A stretch of DNA of 64,000 bases, from positions 378,001-442,000 of the forward strand of contig JAAOOA010000263.1 of NCBI GenBank assembly GCA_012861695.1. Direction: 5' to 3'. Of the stretch, positions 23,776 through 35,275 are shown one piece after another. Each line of letters begins with the position of its first letter. The stretch's first letter is position 1. A program made the translations under genes and the position numbers. Source of the DNA: Trematomus loennbergii (Eukaryota; Chordata; Actinopteri; Perciformes; Nototheniidae). The notes under the pieces are model-generated. The model saw only the letters and a program-made list of their open reading frames with translations, was not told the origin of the DNA and did not search any database.

Positions 23776-24880
23776 CATCATTGGAACGGTAAGAATCTCA
23801 GCTACAACACTGACTAAAGCCTTCCCATCTCCAGTATGCCTACATGACAAGCATGTTTATAATATACAGTAAACATATCTTTGACTTATTGCAAAATTAT
23901 AAAATGAAATTCACCCCTGCTGTCATTCTGGCTTTGACTGTTCAAATGAGATGTCAACCATCAAAATGGGATAAGGGGTTCCAGAAATATCACTGTGCAA
24001 AACACACCGGTCAATTTTGACCGATAATAGTATGGGAAGGGGGGTATGACCGAACGCAAGAGAAGAGACAATCATCAAGCCAGATACCAAGGTATTTACA
24101 ACAGGCAACCACTTCAATTACTTTTCCTTTATGTTATTGTTATTTGGTTTTTATTAGTGCTTTTGTCGTTTTGAAGGAAATTAAAATACTGTATTGAGTT
24201 GGTTTCTCTGTTTTGGAAGCCTTGTATATCTTTTTGGTCTTGTTAGAAATACCCATGGTAAAACTGTGTTCTAGCAGCAGTTAAAGAAGCTTAGTTTGCT
24301 GTCTTAGACTGCCAGATGTATTAAGATGTTTTGTTCACAATTTACACATAAAACCTAAATGTTCATCTGTTTATTGTTCTTCTTCCTTTATATTCAAAGC
24401 ATGTTGATTGTCTATTGGCTATATCTTGACATTATGTTAATTTGATCATACTTGCCATACATTTATTTTAATTGATGCGATTCCTTCAAAGGTTTTGTAA
24501 TAGACCCCTAGTACTTTTAATTTATAAAGTAATAATACATGTGAATGATTGAGCTCATTAGTGGCCTGACTGGCCCTCCTAATTTGTTCCTTAATGACCC
24601 CATGATGTGATTATGTATATCTTAAAACCTTTAACAACTATATTTAGATGTTCACAAATATCTACATTTATGTATAAAATACATGTGTAGCAGTTAGACA
24701 AACATAATCAATAGATTATCTCATTAATACCTATTTTATATATTAAAAAAAAGTTTACTAAACCACCGTTTGTTGACAAAATGATTTGGGTTGAAAGTTA
24801 TACTGTTGTGTCTCAAACGGATAGACTAGGTTATTAATTTATTTGCCTAATAGTTGCTTAAAATGCTACAATAACATTTG
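23776..24880. other. AT-rich stretch, no gene seen
   Basis: No exon, RNA gene or recognisable element was found. It is interior to the 22086-25006 inverted-repeat segment. Confidence 0.5.
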
Positions 24881-25033
24881 CAATTCGTTTTTAATCTGCC
24901 ATGTACGGTAATGTCTCTCAGCCACCGTAGTGTCGTGTCAGGTGGGCGTGTCGTGTAGTGGGCGTGTCGTGTAGTGTCGTGTACTGGCCGCGGCCGCAGC
25001 TAGACCATATTGGTAAGACACACACACACGCCC

Positions 25034-25159
<126 letters not shown>

Positions 25160-25420
25160 CACCATCTTAATAATAAACTTGGTTAAAATACATGAAATCA
25201 GTCAGACTTCAGACAGGCCGCTCTCCATTTTGTCTGCACTGTTACATGTTATGTAACTCTGAAGAATCAGAAAACAGGAAATAATAAAAGTGTACAACAC
25301 TTGCAGAAGTCTCATTGGACTCTAGGACGCAGATTGTTAACCAATAAGTTATTTTGACATCCAGTTTGACAGAGTAAATAATAAATGTGTTGAAAAGCAG
25401 ATCCTGGTGTTAACACTCAC

Positions 25421-25560
25421 CCTGTTGTTCTCCTCCTGTCGAGCTGTAAAATGGCGTCTGGCAGTCTGACTTCAAACTTTCCCCTTCCCTCACCTGTCTG
25501 CAGCTCTCCCTCTGATTCATAACCAGCCTTACCAGCTGAACCAGTTCACATACAGGGACT
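25421..25560 (-). other. Putative 5' UTR exon of NLR copy 1
   Basis: On the minus strand a conserved segment ends CAACAGG/GTGAGT, a strong donor. It contains no long frame and lies upstream of the start-codon exon, as 5' UTR exons do in fish NLRC genes. The unit 2 equivalent is 53659-53790. The left boundary (transcription start) is a guess. Confidence 0.5.
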
Positions 25561-25774
25561 TTGTTCAGTGAGATAGAAAAAGACATGCAGCTAAAAACAA
25601 GCTCAACAAGTTATCAAAAGGACACAACATCCACACATCAGCGTCCATAGGATATAATTCAATCTGCTTTATATAACAAACAATGAACAGCGACTTAAAT
25701 AAAAACACAAGGCTACATTTAACTAATTTACAAGATGTGCCAAAATCAGGGCTGAAATAGAGATTTCTCCTCTA

Positions 25775-25895
25775 GCAAGTGTTTTAAATAGGAGGAAAAG
25801 TGTTTTAAATAGGAGGAAATGTTTTAAATAGGGCAGAGAAACAGGAGAGAAGCAGGCTGCAGCACCTCACTGAAAAGTGTTTTAAATAGGAGGAA
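25775..25895. repeat. Short direct repeats (AAGTGTTTTAAATAGGAGGA)
   Basis: Four close copies of a 20-base motif. Unit 2 (about 54020-54120) has fewer. Confidence 0.75.
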
Positions 25896-26409
25896 AGTGT
25901 GCAGGGATGCTCAAATTCGTGTTCATGCAGCCCCTAAATAATGGTAATACTGATTAAAAATCATTTCTAGGGCAGAAAGTATTTTAAAAGTGAGAAAACT
26001 ATTTTAAATGGCTTAAAAAGCACCAAGTGATTTAAGTGCAGTTCCAAGTTTCCCCACAGGAGGGCTCCAGGGAGCGCATCACCCGACATGAGCACAGTGC
26101 ATTAACAGTAGAAAATACGATAAATAAAAGGCAAATCAATTGATTTAAAGTGCAGGGAGGCTCCGCACCAGACACAGGTACATTCCTACACAATAGTGAC
26201 ACTGATGGTTTAAAGTCGTTTCTGCGGGGAAAAGAGTGCTAAAAGTCTGATAAAAGTCTGATAACAGTGTGGTAAAAGTCTGATTGTTTCAGAGACCCTA
26301 GTAATGATACAATAAACCATTTACATCTAAAAGTATTGATTACAATTCATTTTTATGGGGAAAAGTGCAGATGAGGTATTTTTGGTATTTTGGGCAAAAC
26401 ACTTCACCC

Positions 26410-26700
26410 AACCCTGTATATATATATATATATATAGCCGTTAAAAACTGCAATATATACCTGGCTGCTAAATCCTCAGAACTGTTACAGGATGTGTATT
26501 TTGTAAATTGTATAACTTTTTATTTTATTATATTTTTTATCATATAACTTTTTTTTACTTTAAATACTTTTTTTTGCATGTAACATATGTAACATTAAGC
26601 TGTCAGTGGCTCTTTTCTGCTGTAACAACGTACATGTCCCCTCTGTGGGACTAATAAAGGTTTTCTGATTCTGATCTGATTCTGAACTACGATGCTCAAC
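26410..26700 (+). mobile_element. Retroelement tail (TTCTGATTCTGA type)
   Basis: A (TA)n run is followed by unique sequence ending TGGGACTAATAAAGGTTTTC plus repeated TGATTCTGATC, the form of a fish SINE/LINE 3' tail. It is shared with unit 2 (about 54650-55315), where a further MITE has inserted. Confidence 0.5.
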
Positions 26701-27119
26701 AGCTCGCTTAACGGAACTTTGACGCTGGTATCAGTTTGGTTTCCCACCAATCACGGGAGTATTGTGTATAGAAAGTGTTGAGTTATATTTCTTTACACCT
26801 TACATCCATGAAGGCAACATGACAGAGGGAGGGCTGTCACTCAGGATGCTAAACTACTCTTTGGTAAGCCCCGCCCCCCCCCAAGCAACATCAGGGCCAA
26901 AAGTTTGAGAGCGAAAAAAACGGTGAAACCTGAAAAAACAAGATTTGAAACTAAAAAATAATTGTTTGGAATCTGAAACGGAAAATCTGCAACTGAAAAA
27001 AAGAAAAATATGTATAAAAGGAGTGGAGCTGTCTTTTTATGAAAAGTAATTAAGCTCGCTCCGACTTCTTTCTCTTTTTTTTATCGAAAAAAGCGAACTA
27101 TTCAGTCAGACAGCAATTT

Positions 27120-27300
27120 ATTATAAAAGTAAAGCAAGTACAATTTCAAGCACTTTATCCAAAATCCAAGCACTTTAACCAAAATCCAAGCACTTTAACC
27201 AAAATTCAAGCACTTTATCCAAAATTCAAGCACTTTTCAAACCGGGAAAACACCACATGAAATTTCAAGCATTTTCAAGGATTTCCAGCACCCGTACGAA
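27120..27300. repeat. 19-bp repeats within a hAT-like terminus
   Basis: CCAAGCACTTTAACCAAAAT is repeated four times with variation, followed by AAGGATTTCCAGCACCCGTA, which resembles the end of a common fish hAT element read in reverse. Unit 2 has two fewer repeats (about 55780-55900). Confidence 0.6.
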
Positions 27301-27310
27301 TCCTGTCTGT

Positions 27311-27562
27311 CTTTTTTATTACGGTCATTGAAAGTGGCAAAAAATTACAAATATAGATTTTATACTGGTTGATATTTTTACTACACTACACAAATTAAGG
27401 CCCACTTCAACTGAAGTTGAATAATGAGCAGCAGCTATACACTCTCACATTATTTGAAACACATGCTTTATATGAGAATTATGTTAAATTACATTGTCTC
27501 CCTATCAAATAAAATAAAATAAAAAATCTCCAGCCTTCCTTATAAAACTCTTTTCTCCAGAC
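27311..27562. repeat. Dispersed about 255-bp block, second copy
   Basis: This matches 823-1082. It carries CAACTGAAGTTG where the other copies have CAACTTAAGTTG. Downstream the sequence changes to TTTAATGAAGCACTGGAGG, different from the first copy. Confidence 0.8.
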
Positions 27563-27686
27563 TTTAATGAAGCACTGGAGGAGGCACTTCCTGCTATGAG
27601 GAAGAGGGTAAAGTGTACGTAATATAATCTTTCACCAACATATATACCTGTGACTTCTTCCCTCAGATAAAACAGAGTGAAGAGAT

Positions 27687-27846
<160 letters not shown>

Positions 27847-28040
27847 TAAATATGTGTGGATTGTAAACAGATGTGTGTACTGTAAATAAATGAAGGGGAA
27901 GACACTTGGCAGAGCTCAGGAAATTACATGTTTCAATCCAAGTACCATTCATCCACTCATGTGCCCAATACTTCACAAGACTTTCACTTAACCTTTGAAT
28001 AAGGTAAGGGTTCTAAATAGTGTGGTTAGAGTGAAAATGT

Positions 28041-28123
28041 TCGGCTGCTTATTGCTCTGGATTGCGTGTCGTCAACCCCGCTCTATAGTGGCATCAAAGG
28101 AAACCTTGGATGCCATTACACAG
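28041..28123. other. Replacement sequence at the lost Rab switch II exon
   Basis: Unit 1 and unit 2 match up to GTGAAAATGT and again from CAGGTATTAATATTAAT. Between them unit 1 has about 85 bp (starting TCGGCTGCTTATTGC) and unit 2 has about 410 bp containing the exon. I do not recognise the replacement. It keeps an open frame and ends CACAG/GTATTA, so it could look like an exon end. Confidence 0.7.
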
Positions 28124-28689
28124 GTATTAATATTAATATTTAATAGTATACTACACATCTCATTGAGGAGCAGTTTGTCCTCTAACTGCTGATAAAACCT
28201 TCCTATATTCATGTTTTGTTCAAGCACACATTCTCTGACCTCTGTACCTGGTGTTTACCCGTGTATATAGAAATGTATACACAGAAGCAACGTCTTGCAG
28301 ACATACATGAACAAAATAACAGAAAGCAAAGCATGACAAACAAGGACAAACCGGTACAGTCTGTTAAGTAAAATGCATGAAGTAATACATACAATCATTA
28401 CAGTTTGATAGACAGTAGTGTCTAATAGATCCGTTTCATCAATAACAAGAGCAGCTGAAAGTGAGATGAGAATGCTGAAACGTACCCAATGATGACAGGG
28501 ATCTGATAGCAGCAGGTCAAGTATTCCAGTCTGTTGGGGCTTTGAACATCAACGCTCTTCTGACAATATAATGTTTGCAGAGGGGACAGAGAAATACATC
28601 TGGACAGAGTGTCTAACTTGATCATTTGACGAGTAAGGTTCAAAATACTGCTTTAAATAAAGGGGATAGTTCAAGTTAATGCAAAGCAT

Positions 28690-29690
28690 TCTCTGACCTC
28701 TGACCTCTGTACCTGGTGTTTACCTGTGTGTTGTAGTTTCTCTGACCTCTGTCCTCTGTACCTGGTGTGTACCTGTGTGTTGTAGTTTCTCGACCTCTGT
28801 CCTCTGTACCTGGTGTTTACCTGTGTGTTGTAGTTTCTCTGACCTCTGACCTCTGTACCTGGTGTTTACCTGTGTGTTGTAGTTTCTCTGACCTCTGACC
28901 TCTGTACCTGGTGTTTACCTGTGTGTTGTAGTTTCTCTGACCTCTGTCCTCTGTACCTGGTGTTTACCTGTGTGTTGTAGTTTCTCTGACCTCTGTCCTC
29001 TGTACCTGGTGTTTACCTGTGTGTTGTAGTTTCTCTGACCTCTGACCTCTGTACCTGGTGTTTACCTGTGTGTTGTAGTTTCTCTGACCTCTGACCTCTG
29101 TACCTGGTGTTTACCTGTGTGTTGGTAGTTTCTCTGACCTCTGTCCTCTGTACCTGGTGTTTACCTGTGTGTTGTAGTTTCTCTGACCTCTGACCTCTGT
29201 ACCTGGTGTTTACCTGTGTGTTGGTAGTTTCTCTGACCTCTGACCTCTGTACCTGGTGTTTACCTGTGTGTTGGTAGTTTCTCTGACCTCTGACCTCTGT
29301 ACCTGGTGTTTACCTGTGTGTTGTAGTTTCTCTGACCTCTGACCTCTGTACCTGGTGTTTACCTGTGTGTTGTAGTTTCTCTGACCTCTGACCTCTGTAC
29401 CTGGTGTTTACCTGTGTGTTGTAGTTTCTCTGTCCTCTGTCCTCTGTACCTGGTGTTTACCTGTGTGTTGTAGTTTCTCTGACCTCTGACCTCTGTACCT
29501 GGTGTTTACCTGTGTGTTGTAGTTTCTCTGACCTCTGACTCTGTACCTGGTGTTTACCTGTGTGTTGTAGTTTCTCTGACCTCTGTCCTCTGTACCTGGT
29601 GTTTACCTGTGTGTTGTAGTTTCTCTGACCTCTGTCCTCTGTACCTGGTGTTTACCTGTGTGTTGTAGTTTCTCTGACCTCCTGCTGTGT
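28690..29690. repeat. 49-bp intronic minisatellite, Rab copy 1
   Basis: About 20 tandem units of roughly 49 bases with CCTCTGTACCTGGTGTTTAC and TGTGTGTTGTAGTTTCTCTG. The heptad GACCTCT/GTCCTCT is doubled in most units. The array runs into the 3' splice site of the next Rab exon (TGTGTTTAG at 29688-29696). Confidence 0.95.
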
Positions 29691-29696
29691 GTTTAG

Positions 29697-29819
29697 GACA
29701 CCTTTGAGCGAGCGAAGGCCTGGGTGAAGGAGCTGCAGAGGCAGGCCAGTCCCAACATCGTGATCGCTCTGGCTGGGAACAAGGCGGACCTGGCAGAGAG
29801 GAGACTAGTGGAGTACGAG
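29697..29819 (+). CDS. Rab5-like copy 1, exon with NKAD motif
   Basis: A TGTGTTTAG acceptor and GAG/GTAACA donor bound 41 codons: '[20 protein letters not shown]', '[20 protein letters not shown]'. [22 protein letters not shown] is diagnostic of Rab5, and NKAD is the G4 guanine-specificity motif. The exon is open, phase 0 at both ends. The unit 2 copy at 60813-60935 differs by A to T in IVI(A/T)LAG. Confidence 0.93.
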
Positions 29820-30497
29820 GTAACAAGCTCCCGTCATGTTGTGAATATCCTCATAAATATAAAAAATACCCTGATTTAAAGAGCCAAAGATCACTTTTTT
29901 AAAACATATTCATAATGAAGAATATGTTGATTACATAATGTCATAGCTGTAGAATAATGACACCGTCAGCGTTTGGATTGGTTCCCTTTAAGCCTTACTT
30001 TCACTTTACAATTCTGCTACTGGGTTAGATCTAGCTTTTACAATTAGTCCTCTTTATGCACCAGACTGTATGGACCTCTAGACATATATAAACGTGTTTC
30101 TAACAAAATGTAAGGTCAAGTCATTCCTGTAGGTTTTATGGCCATTTTAAACCTTTTTTACCCATATTTTCTAACAATTTTGGGATAATATTGTGACATA
30201 TATGCTCATTTTGTCCTTTGCCTGTCTATGATAGCTTCTGTTTACAATTAAACAACAAGATAAGAGAACAGGGCACAACCTTTTGTTTTACTATATCTAA
30301 TTGGCTGCATTAAAATACAGGTGGTAAAGTCCGTAAGAGTCAGCGTCTGCCTGGCTAATTAAAAACAGAAACTGTATTCGAGGCACAAGTCAGAGCTTTG
30401 TGTAGTGTCGTCATGGGTCACGCTCCAGAGAGGGTTATTTGGTTTTGTAAGTGTTTAAACTGACTTTATATCTGCATGTGTGTGTTGTATGAAAAAG

Positions 30498-30591
30498 GAC
30501 GCCCAGACGTACGCTGAAGACACCGGCTTGCTCTTCATGGAGACCTCTGCTAAAACAGCCATGAACGTCAATGAGCTCTTCCTGGCTATTG
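30498..30591 (+). CDS. Rab5-like copy 1, exon with TSAK motif
   Basis: A GAAAAAG acceptor (weak polypyrimidine tract) and ATTG/GTGAGT donor bound the exon. It encodes '[20 protein letters not shown]' and '[11 protein letters not shown]', including the G5 motif ETSAKT with the Rab5-typical AMNVNE(L/I)F context. At 94 bases it leaves phase 1, matching the final exon. The unit 2 version is 20 bases shorter. Confidence 0.93.
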
Positions 30592-30804
30592 GTGAGTTTC
30601 CTGTCATTTACACGAGACTTGTTGATCGTAAAAATACTTAAAAAATGAATTTTTAATAGTTATCAAAAATCAAAGGTGCACAACCAAGCTCGCGAAAACT
30701 TAAGAAAATAGATATTGACATTATTATGACCTTAAAATATCAAGAAATCAAGATAACTGAACGTTTGTTAGTTTGTGAATGACTCTGTTGGTTATTTTAC
30801 AAAG

Positions 30805-31488
30805 GAGAGGACTCTTTAAAGTAGAGACACTACATACTGATATACACCTGAACATCAGCAGGAGAGGACTCTTTAAAGTAGAGACACTACATACTGATAT
30901 ACACCTGAACATCAGCAGGAGAGGACTCTTTAAAGTAGAGACACTACATACTGATATACACCTGAACATCAGCAGGAGAGGACTCTTTAAAGTAGAGACA
31001 CTACATACTGATATACACCTGAACATCAGCAGGAGAGGACTCTTTAAAGTAGAGACACTACATACTGATATACACCTGAACATCAGCAGGAGAGGACTCT
31101 TTAAAGTAGAGACACTACATACTGATATACACCTGAACATCAGCAGGAGAGGACTCTTTAAAGTAGAGACACTACATACTGATATACACCTGAACATCAG
31201 CAGGAGAGGACTCTTTAAAGTAGAGACACTACATACTGATATACACCTGAACATCAGCAGGAGAGGACTCTTTAAAGTAGAGACACTACATACTGATATA
31301 CACCTGAACATCAGCAGGAGAGGACTCTTTAAAGTAGAGACACTACATACTGATATACACCTGAACATCAGCAGGAGAGGACTCTTTAAAGTAGAGACAC
31401 TACATACTGATATACACCTGAACATCAGCAGGAGAGGACTCTTTAAAGTAGAGACACTACATACTGATATACACCTGAACATCAGCAG
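30805..31488. repeat. 57-bp minisatellite, 12 units, in Rab copy 1 intron
   Basis: Exactly 12 near-identical 57-bp units. Because 57 is a multiple of 3 and no stop occurs, both strands stay open across the array; this is a by-product of the repeat and not evidence for a protein. The unit is the same as in the arrays at 1-650 and 34204-35275. Confidence 0.97.
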
Positions 31489-31864
31489 GAGAGGACTCTT
31501 TAAACTAAAGGTTTGTATGTCAAAACACTGCTTAGTCTATTAAAGCAAAAAAAAAGCCAAAAACAGACCTTCTGAACATGTGATTTTGCCCTCAAAATAT
31601 CAAGATATATAAAACGTTGTTATTTTTTCTTGAATTAGTATTTATTTCATTGGTGGATATTTTCGCTCTCCGATTACTTTCTATATGCAAAGTGAGTCTG
31701 GTGTTCATTTTGGTTTCTATGCCAACACAAACCTGCAAAACCAAGTTGCAAACCTTTTTGTTAATTCTTCATGAATGAGTATTGGGTTAGTACTTTCTAG
31801 CAACAAAGTCTGAGTCTGGTGTTAATGTTGGTTTCTATGTCAACACATTTCTGTCCTAATGCAG

Positions 31865-31980
31865 CAAAAAAGATGCCAAAAACAGACACCCAGAACCCCA
31901 CACATGCAGCGCGACACCGGGGAGTGAACCTCCAGGATCCGGACGCCCACTCCAACCGAGCCTGCTGCGGGGGGAACTAA
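31865..31980 (+). CDS. Rab5-like copy 1, C-terminal exon
   Basis: An AATGCAG acceptor opens the exon. With the previous phase it gives 'AKKMPKTDTQNPTHAARHRG', 'VNLQDPDAHSNRACCGGN' and TAA at 31978-31980. AKK(M/L)PK and RGV(N/D)L are Rab5 hypervariable-tail features. The CC pair near the end is the prenylation site, with the ending CCGGN in place of the usual CCSN. It is identical in unit 2 (62966-63081). Confidence 0.92.
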
Positions 31981-34130
31981 ACCCCCACGAGTCTGAACCC
32001 CACCCTCCACACCACCTCCACCCTGAAACCATCCTGAAACCATCCTGTCTCCTTCCACCAACAAACAGGGGGAACTGAAGCGGAGAAAATCCACTCTCCC
32101 CCCCTCCATTCATCCTCCAGACAGAAACTAAAGGAGAGGAAACGAGGAAAGGAAGAGTCGGAGGAGTTGTGACCCACTCACTGAGATTTGGAGAGGGGAG
32201 GGTAGACTGAGAGGAGGAAGATATAAAGAAGACAGTTGAAAGCCTGTTGTAGTATTTAGCACTAATTGTGATTTCTTCTTGCATCGTTTCAAAAATGCAC
32301 AAAACAAGCAGCACCCAAAAAAGGGCCAAAACAAGGAAGCCAAACTGTTAGGATGAGACTGCTTATCTTCGTCTTCTTCAGCGCTGTGCACGCTTGCTTT
32401 GCCTCCTCCTAGTGAACCACATCCTGCTGTGTATAGCGACACATATTGTAGCCCTGGAATGATACCATAGTGTGTAAATCCCTGCCTGACCTTCCCTGGT
32501 GTCGCCGGCACACTTTGCCCAACATAAATCCATCTGTACATATTTATTGTCCCGTGTTTTGACAAAGGCTCTCCTTCCTCCTCTCGTCCCTCACACTTTA
32601 AGATGGCTGATTTCACATCATGTTTGATACATTTGGTCCCACAGACTTGCTCGCTTAACGAGAGATCGCTGAAGTGCCGTGTTCCTGAAACATTTTGGGT
32701 TTGCTTGAGAAGAAGTGTGAAGACATCTGGAGCTCTTTGCAGCAACTATATAGGACTTGAGCTGGAGTGTGTGTGTGTGTGTGTAGTCACATGACTTTAA
32801 TGTTTAACTAATGACTTACCTGTAGCAAAGAACCAATCCCTCACACTGAAAGAAAGTCATATTGCATCCAATACAATCCTTACTGTCCCTGTAATTAATA
32901 CACAGCTTTAAGGGACAGTACACCCCCAAAATAACACTTTTTTTAGATACTTAAAAACTGTCTCTATCCAGAAATCATGCCCAAGTTATTCAAGCAGTTT
33001 CATTTATGATCTGCCGACCCTATCACCGTGCAAAGAGGAAGCGTGCACGTACTCTTTGAGAGGCTGCTTCTTCCTTATTGGTGGGTTTAGTTTGGTAAAA
33101 TGAAAATAGCTCCTGCATGAAACTGCTCACAAAAAGGTCTGTGGACTATTTTGAGAAACTAGGTCATGAGCTAGGTCTTGAGCGCTCAAAGGAATCTAAA
33201 TGGATGAATTGCACTACAGGTACGATGGAAAATATGTGTTTTTGATTTTGGGGTCCCATTTAAATCTTACTTGTTGTATCATTACACTAAGTGATGGGGC
33301 TAAGTGTAACAGCATGGAACGTGTAAGTCCATCTCTGCCCGGATGAAGTTATTGGCATTAGATAAATGATTTATTGGGGAAGGAATGAAAGGCAGGAGGA
33401 TAAAAAAAGGAGAAATTCTGCCCATCTTGTGTTTCTTACGTGTCCTGCATCTGTCCCTCGTCCTAAGGCTAAGCTGTTGGTGAATCATAGTGACCTGAAA
33501 TTGTTTAACTTATTCATTTAGCTTAAATTAATATGATGCTCTTAACACAGAGCCGTGTGCTTGGCTGAAGAAAATGAGGAAGAGATTTGATGAAAACACA
33601 AAAAAAGAAAAAAACAGAAGTGCCTATTCCCAGTTTTCTTTTTCTGTGACTCGTGTGTGTGCTTCGTAGGCGACGTGCAGGAACACCCATTGTCCTTTTT
33701 GCTTGTACTATAAACGGATACATTAACAGCACCCTGTCATTAGGCTTTACTGTACTGGCTTTGTGTGGATGTAAAGAGATCTTGTTGAATACACTGTATG
33801 TTAAATATTACTGTCTTCATTTTAAGGAAGGTGGATGTTGATTTTAGCAGAGCACTCTTGGAATGGATCATTAAAAAAAAACAGACTCGATCGATGTTGA
33901 TTTAAACAAGTGTTGAAAAAAGTGTCTTTTGCTTGATTTTCAGCGTACTTGAAGAACAACGCCATGATTTGTTCTTCCCACCCAGGACCCTAACGGCTCG
34001 TTATGTTCACTCATTCATTCTTCAGTGATCACATGTAGGCTCAGTGTTCTGTGCAATTAAAACAAGACTTGGTTTGTCATCAGCACTTTGAGATGTTTAG
34101 TGTTCAATAAAGCTGTGAATGGCGCTTGGA
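31981..34130 (+). other. Rab copy 1 3' UTR with poly(A) signal
   Basis: About 2.1 kb without introns or other genes. AATAAA at 34106-34111 followed by a G/T-rich stretch is the best poly(A) signal. Antisense frames (for example across 32128-32745) are long but show no recognisable domain. The first kilobase is practically identical to unit 2. Confidence 0.6.
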
Positions 34131-34203
34131 GTGCAGGATGATGATCCCTTTTATTTCACTTTCCTGTAGTGTGTTAGAGAGGTTTTAGTCACTTTGTTTA
34201 CTT

Positions 34204-35275
34204 CTGATATACACCTGAACATCAGCAGGAGAGGACTCTTTAAAGTAGAGACACTATACTGATATACACCTGAACATCAGCAGGAGAGGACTCTTTAAAG
34301 TAGAGACACTACGTACTGATATACACCTGAACATCAGCAGGAGAGGACTCTTTAAAGTAGAGACACTACATACTGATATACACCTGAACATCAGCAGGAG
34401 AGGACTCTTTAAAGTAGAGACACTACATACTGATATACACCTGAACATCAGCAGGAGAGGACTCTTTAAAGTAGAGACACTATACTGATATACACCTGAA
34501 CATCAGCAGGAGAGGACTCTTTAAAGTAGAGACACTACATACTGATATACACCTGAACATCAGCAGGAGAGGACTCTTTAAGTAGAGACACTACATACTG
34601 ATATACACCTGAACATCAGCAGGAGAGGACTCTTTAAAGTAGAGACACTACATACTGATATACACCTGAACATCAGCAGGAGAGGACTCTTTAAAGTAGA
34701 GACACTACATACTGATATACACCTGAACATCAGCAGGAGAGGACTCTTTAAAGTAGAGACACTACATACTGATATACACCTGAACATCAGCAGGAGAGGA
34801 CTCTTTAAAGTAGAGACACTATATACTGATATACACCTGAACATCAGCAGGAGAGGACTCTTTAAAGTAGAGACACTACATACTGATATACACCTGAACA
34901 TCAGCAGGAGAGGACCTTTAAAGTAGAGACACTACATACTGATATACACCTGAACATCAGCAGGAGAGGACTCTTTAAAGTAGAGACACTACATACTGAT
35001 ATACACCTGAACATCAGCAGGAGAGGACTCTTTAAAGTAGAGACACTATACTGATATACACCTGAACATCAGCAGGAGAGGACTCTTTAAAGTAGAGACA
35101 CTACATACTGATATACACCTGAACATCAGCAGGAGAGGACTTTTAAAGTAGAGACACTACATACTGATATACACCTGAACATCAGCAGGAGAGGACTCTT
35201 TAAAGTAGAGACACTACATACTGATATACACCTGAACATCAGCAGGAGAGAACTTTTTAAAGTAGGAGACTACAT
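34204..35275. repeat. 57-bp minisatellite at the unit 1/unit 2 junction
   Basis: About 18-19 units, with several short-deletion variants (ACACTATACTG, GGACCTTTAAAG) and degenerate units at the right end as in the array at 1-650. It lies just past the Rab copy 1 poly(A) signal and marks the start of unit 2. Confidence 0.95.

Larger units (their letters stand above)
22086..25006. mobile_element. 2.9-kb segment bounded by about 127-bp inverted repeats
   Basis: The left arm 22086-22213 (starts GGTCTAGCTGCGGCCGCGG, ends near GCGAATTG) is repeated in reverse at 24881-25006. The arms contain short ACACGACACT-type direct repeats. The interior holds a double palindrome (22466-22569), an L2-like LINE tail (23440-23775) and long AT-rich stretches with no gene. 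It is absent from unit 2. Its family is unknown, and no target duplication could be defined. Confidence 0.6.
28034..34130 (+). pseudogene. Rab5-like GTPase, copy 1 (3' part; switch II exon lost)
   Basis: Three Rab5-family exons are present: 29697-29819 (G4 motif NKAD), 30498-30591 (G5 TSAK) and 31865-31980 (C-terminal CC tail). They are joined by correct splice phases. Rab5 is the early-endosome small GTPase, anchored by geranylgeranylation of C-terminal cysteines (family knowledge). The exon with the WDTAGQE switch II, present in unit 2 at 57987-58138, is missing: between matching flanks (28034 and 28124) lies about 85 bp of unrelated sequence. No P-loop (GKS) exon was found upstream. Without G1 and G3 the product could not bind or hydrolyse GTP normally, so this is most likely a gene fragment. 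Confidence 0.82.

Noticed and set aside
28690..29690. CRISPR-like appearance of regular repeats
   Set aside because: The units are contiguous with no unique spacers. This is an intronic minisatellite in a vertebrate genome.
30779..31543. Open frames of about 245-255 codons on both strands across the 57-bp array
   Set aside because: 57 is divisible by 3 and the unit has no stop in these frames. Openness on both strands with perfect repetition is a property of the minisatellite. The array is intronic in the Rab gene.
32128..32745. 205-codon antisense frame over the Rab 3' UTR, conserved in unit 2
   Set aside because: No recognisable domain. Conservation equals that of the whole near-identical segment and so gives no evidence of selection.
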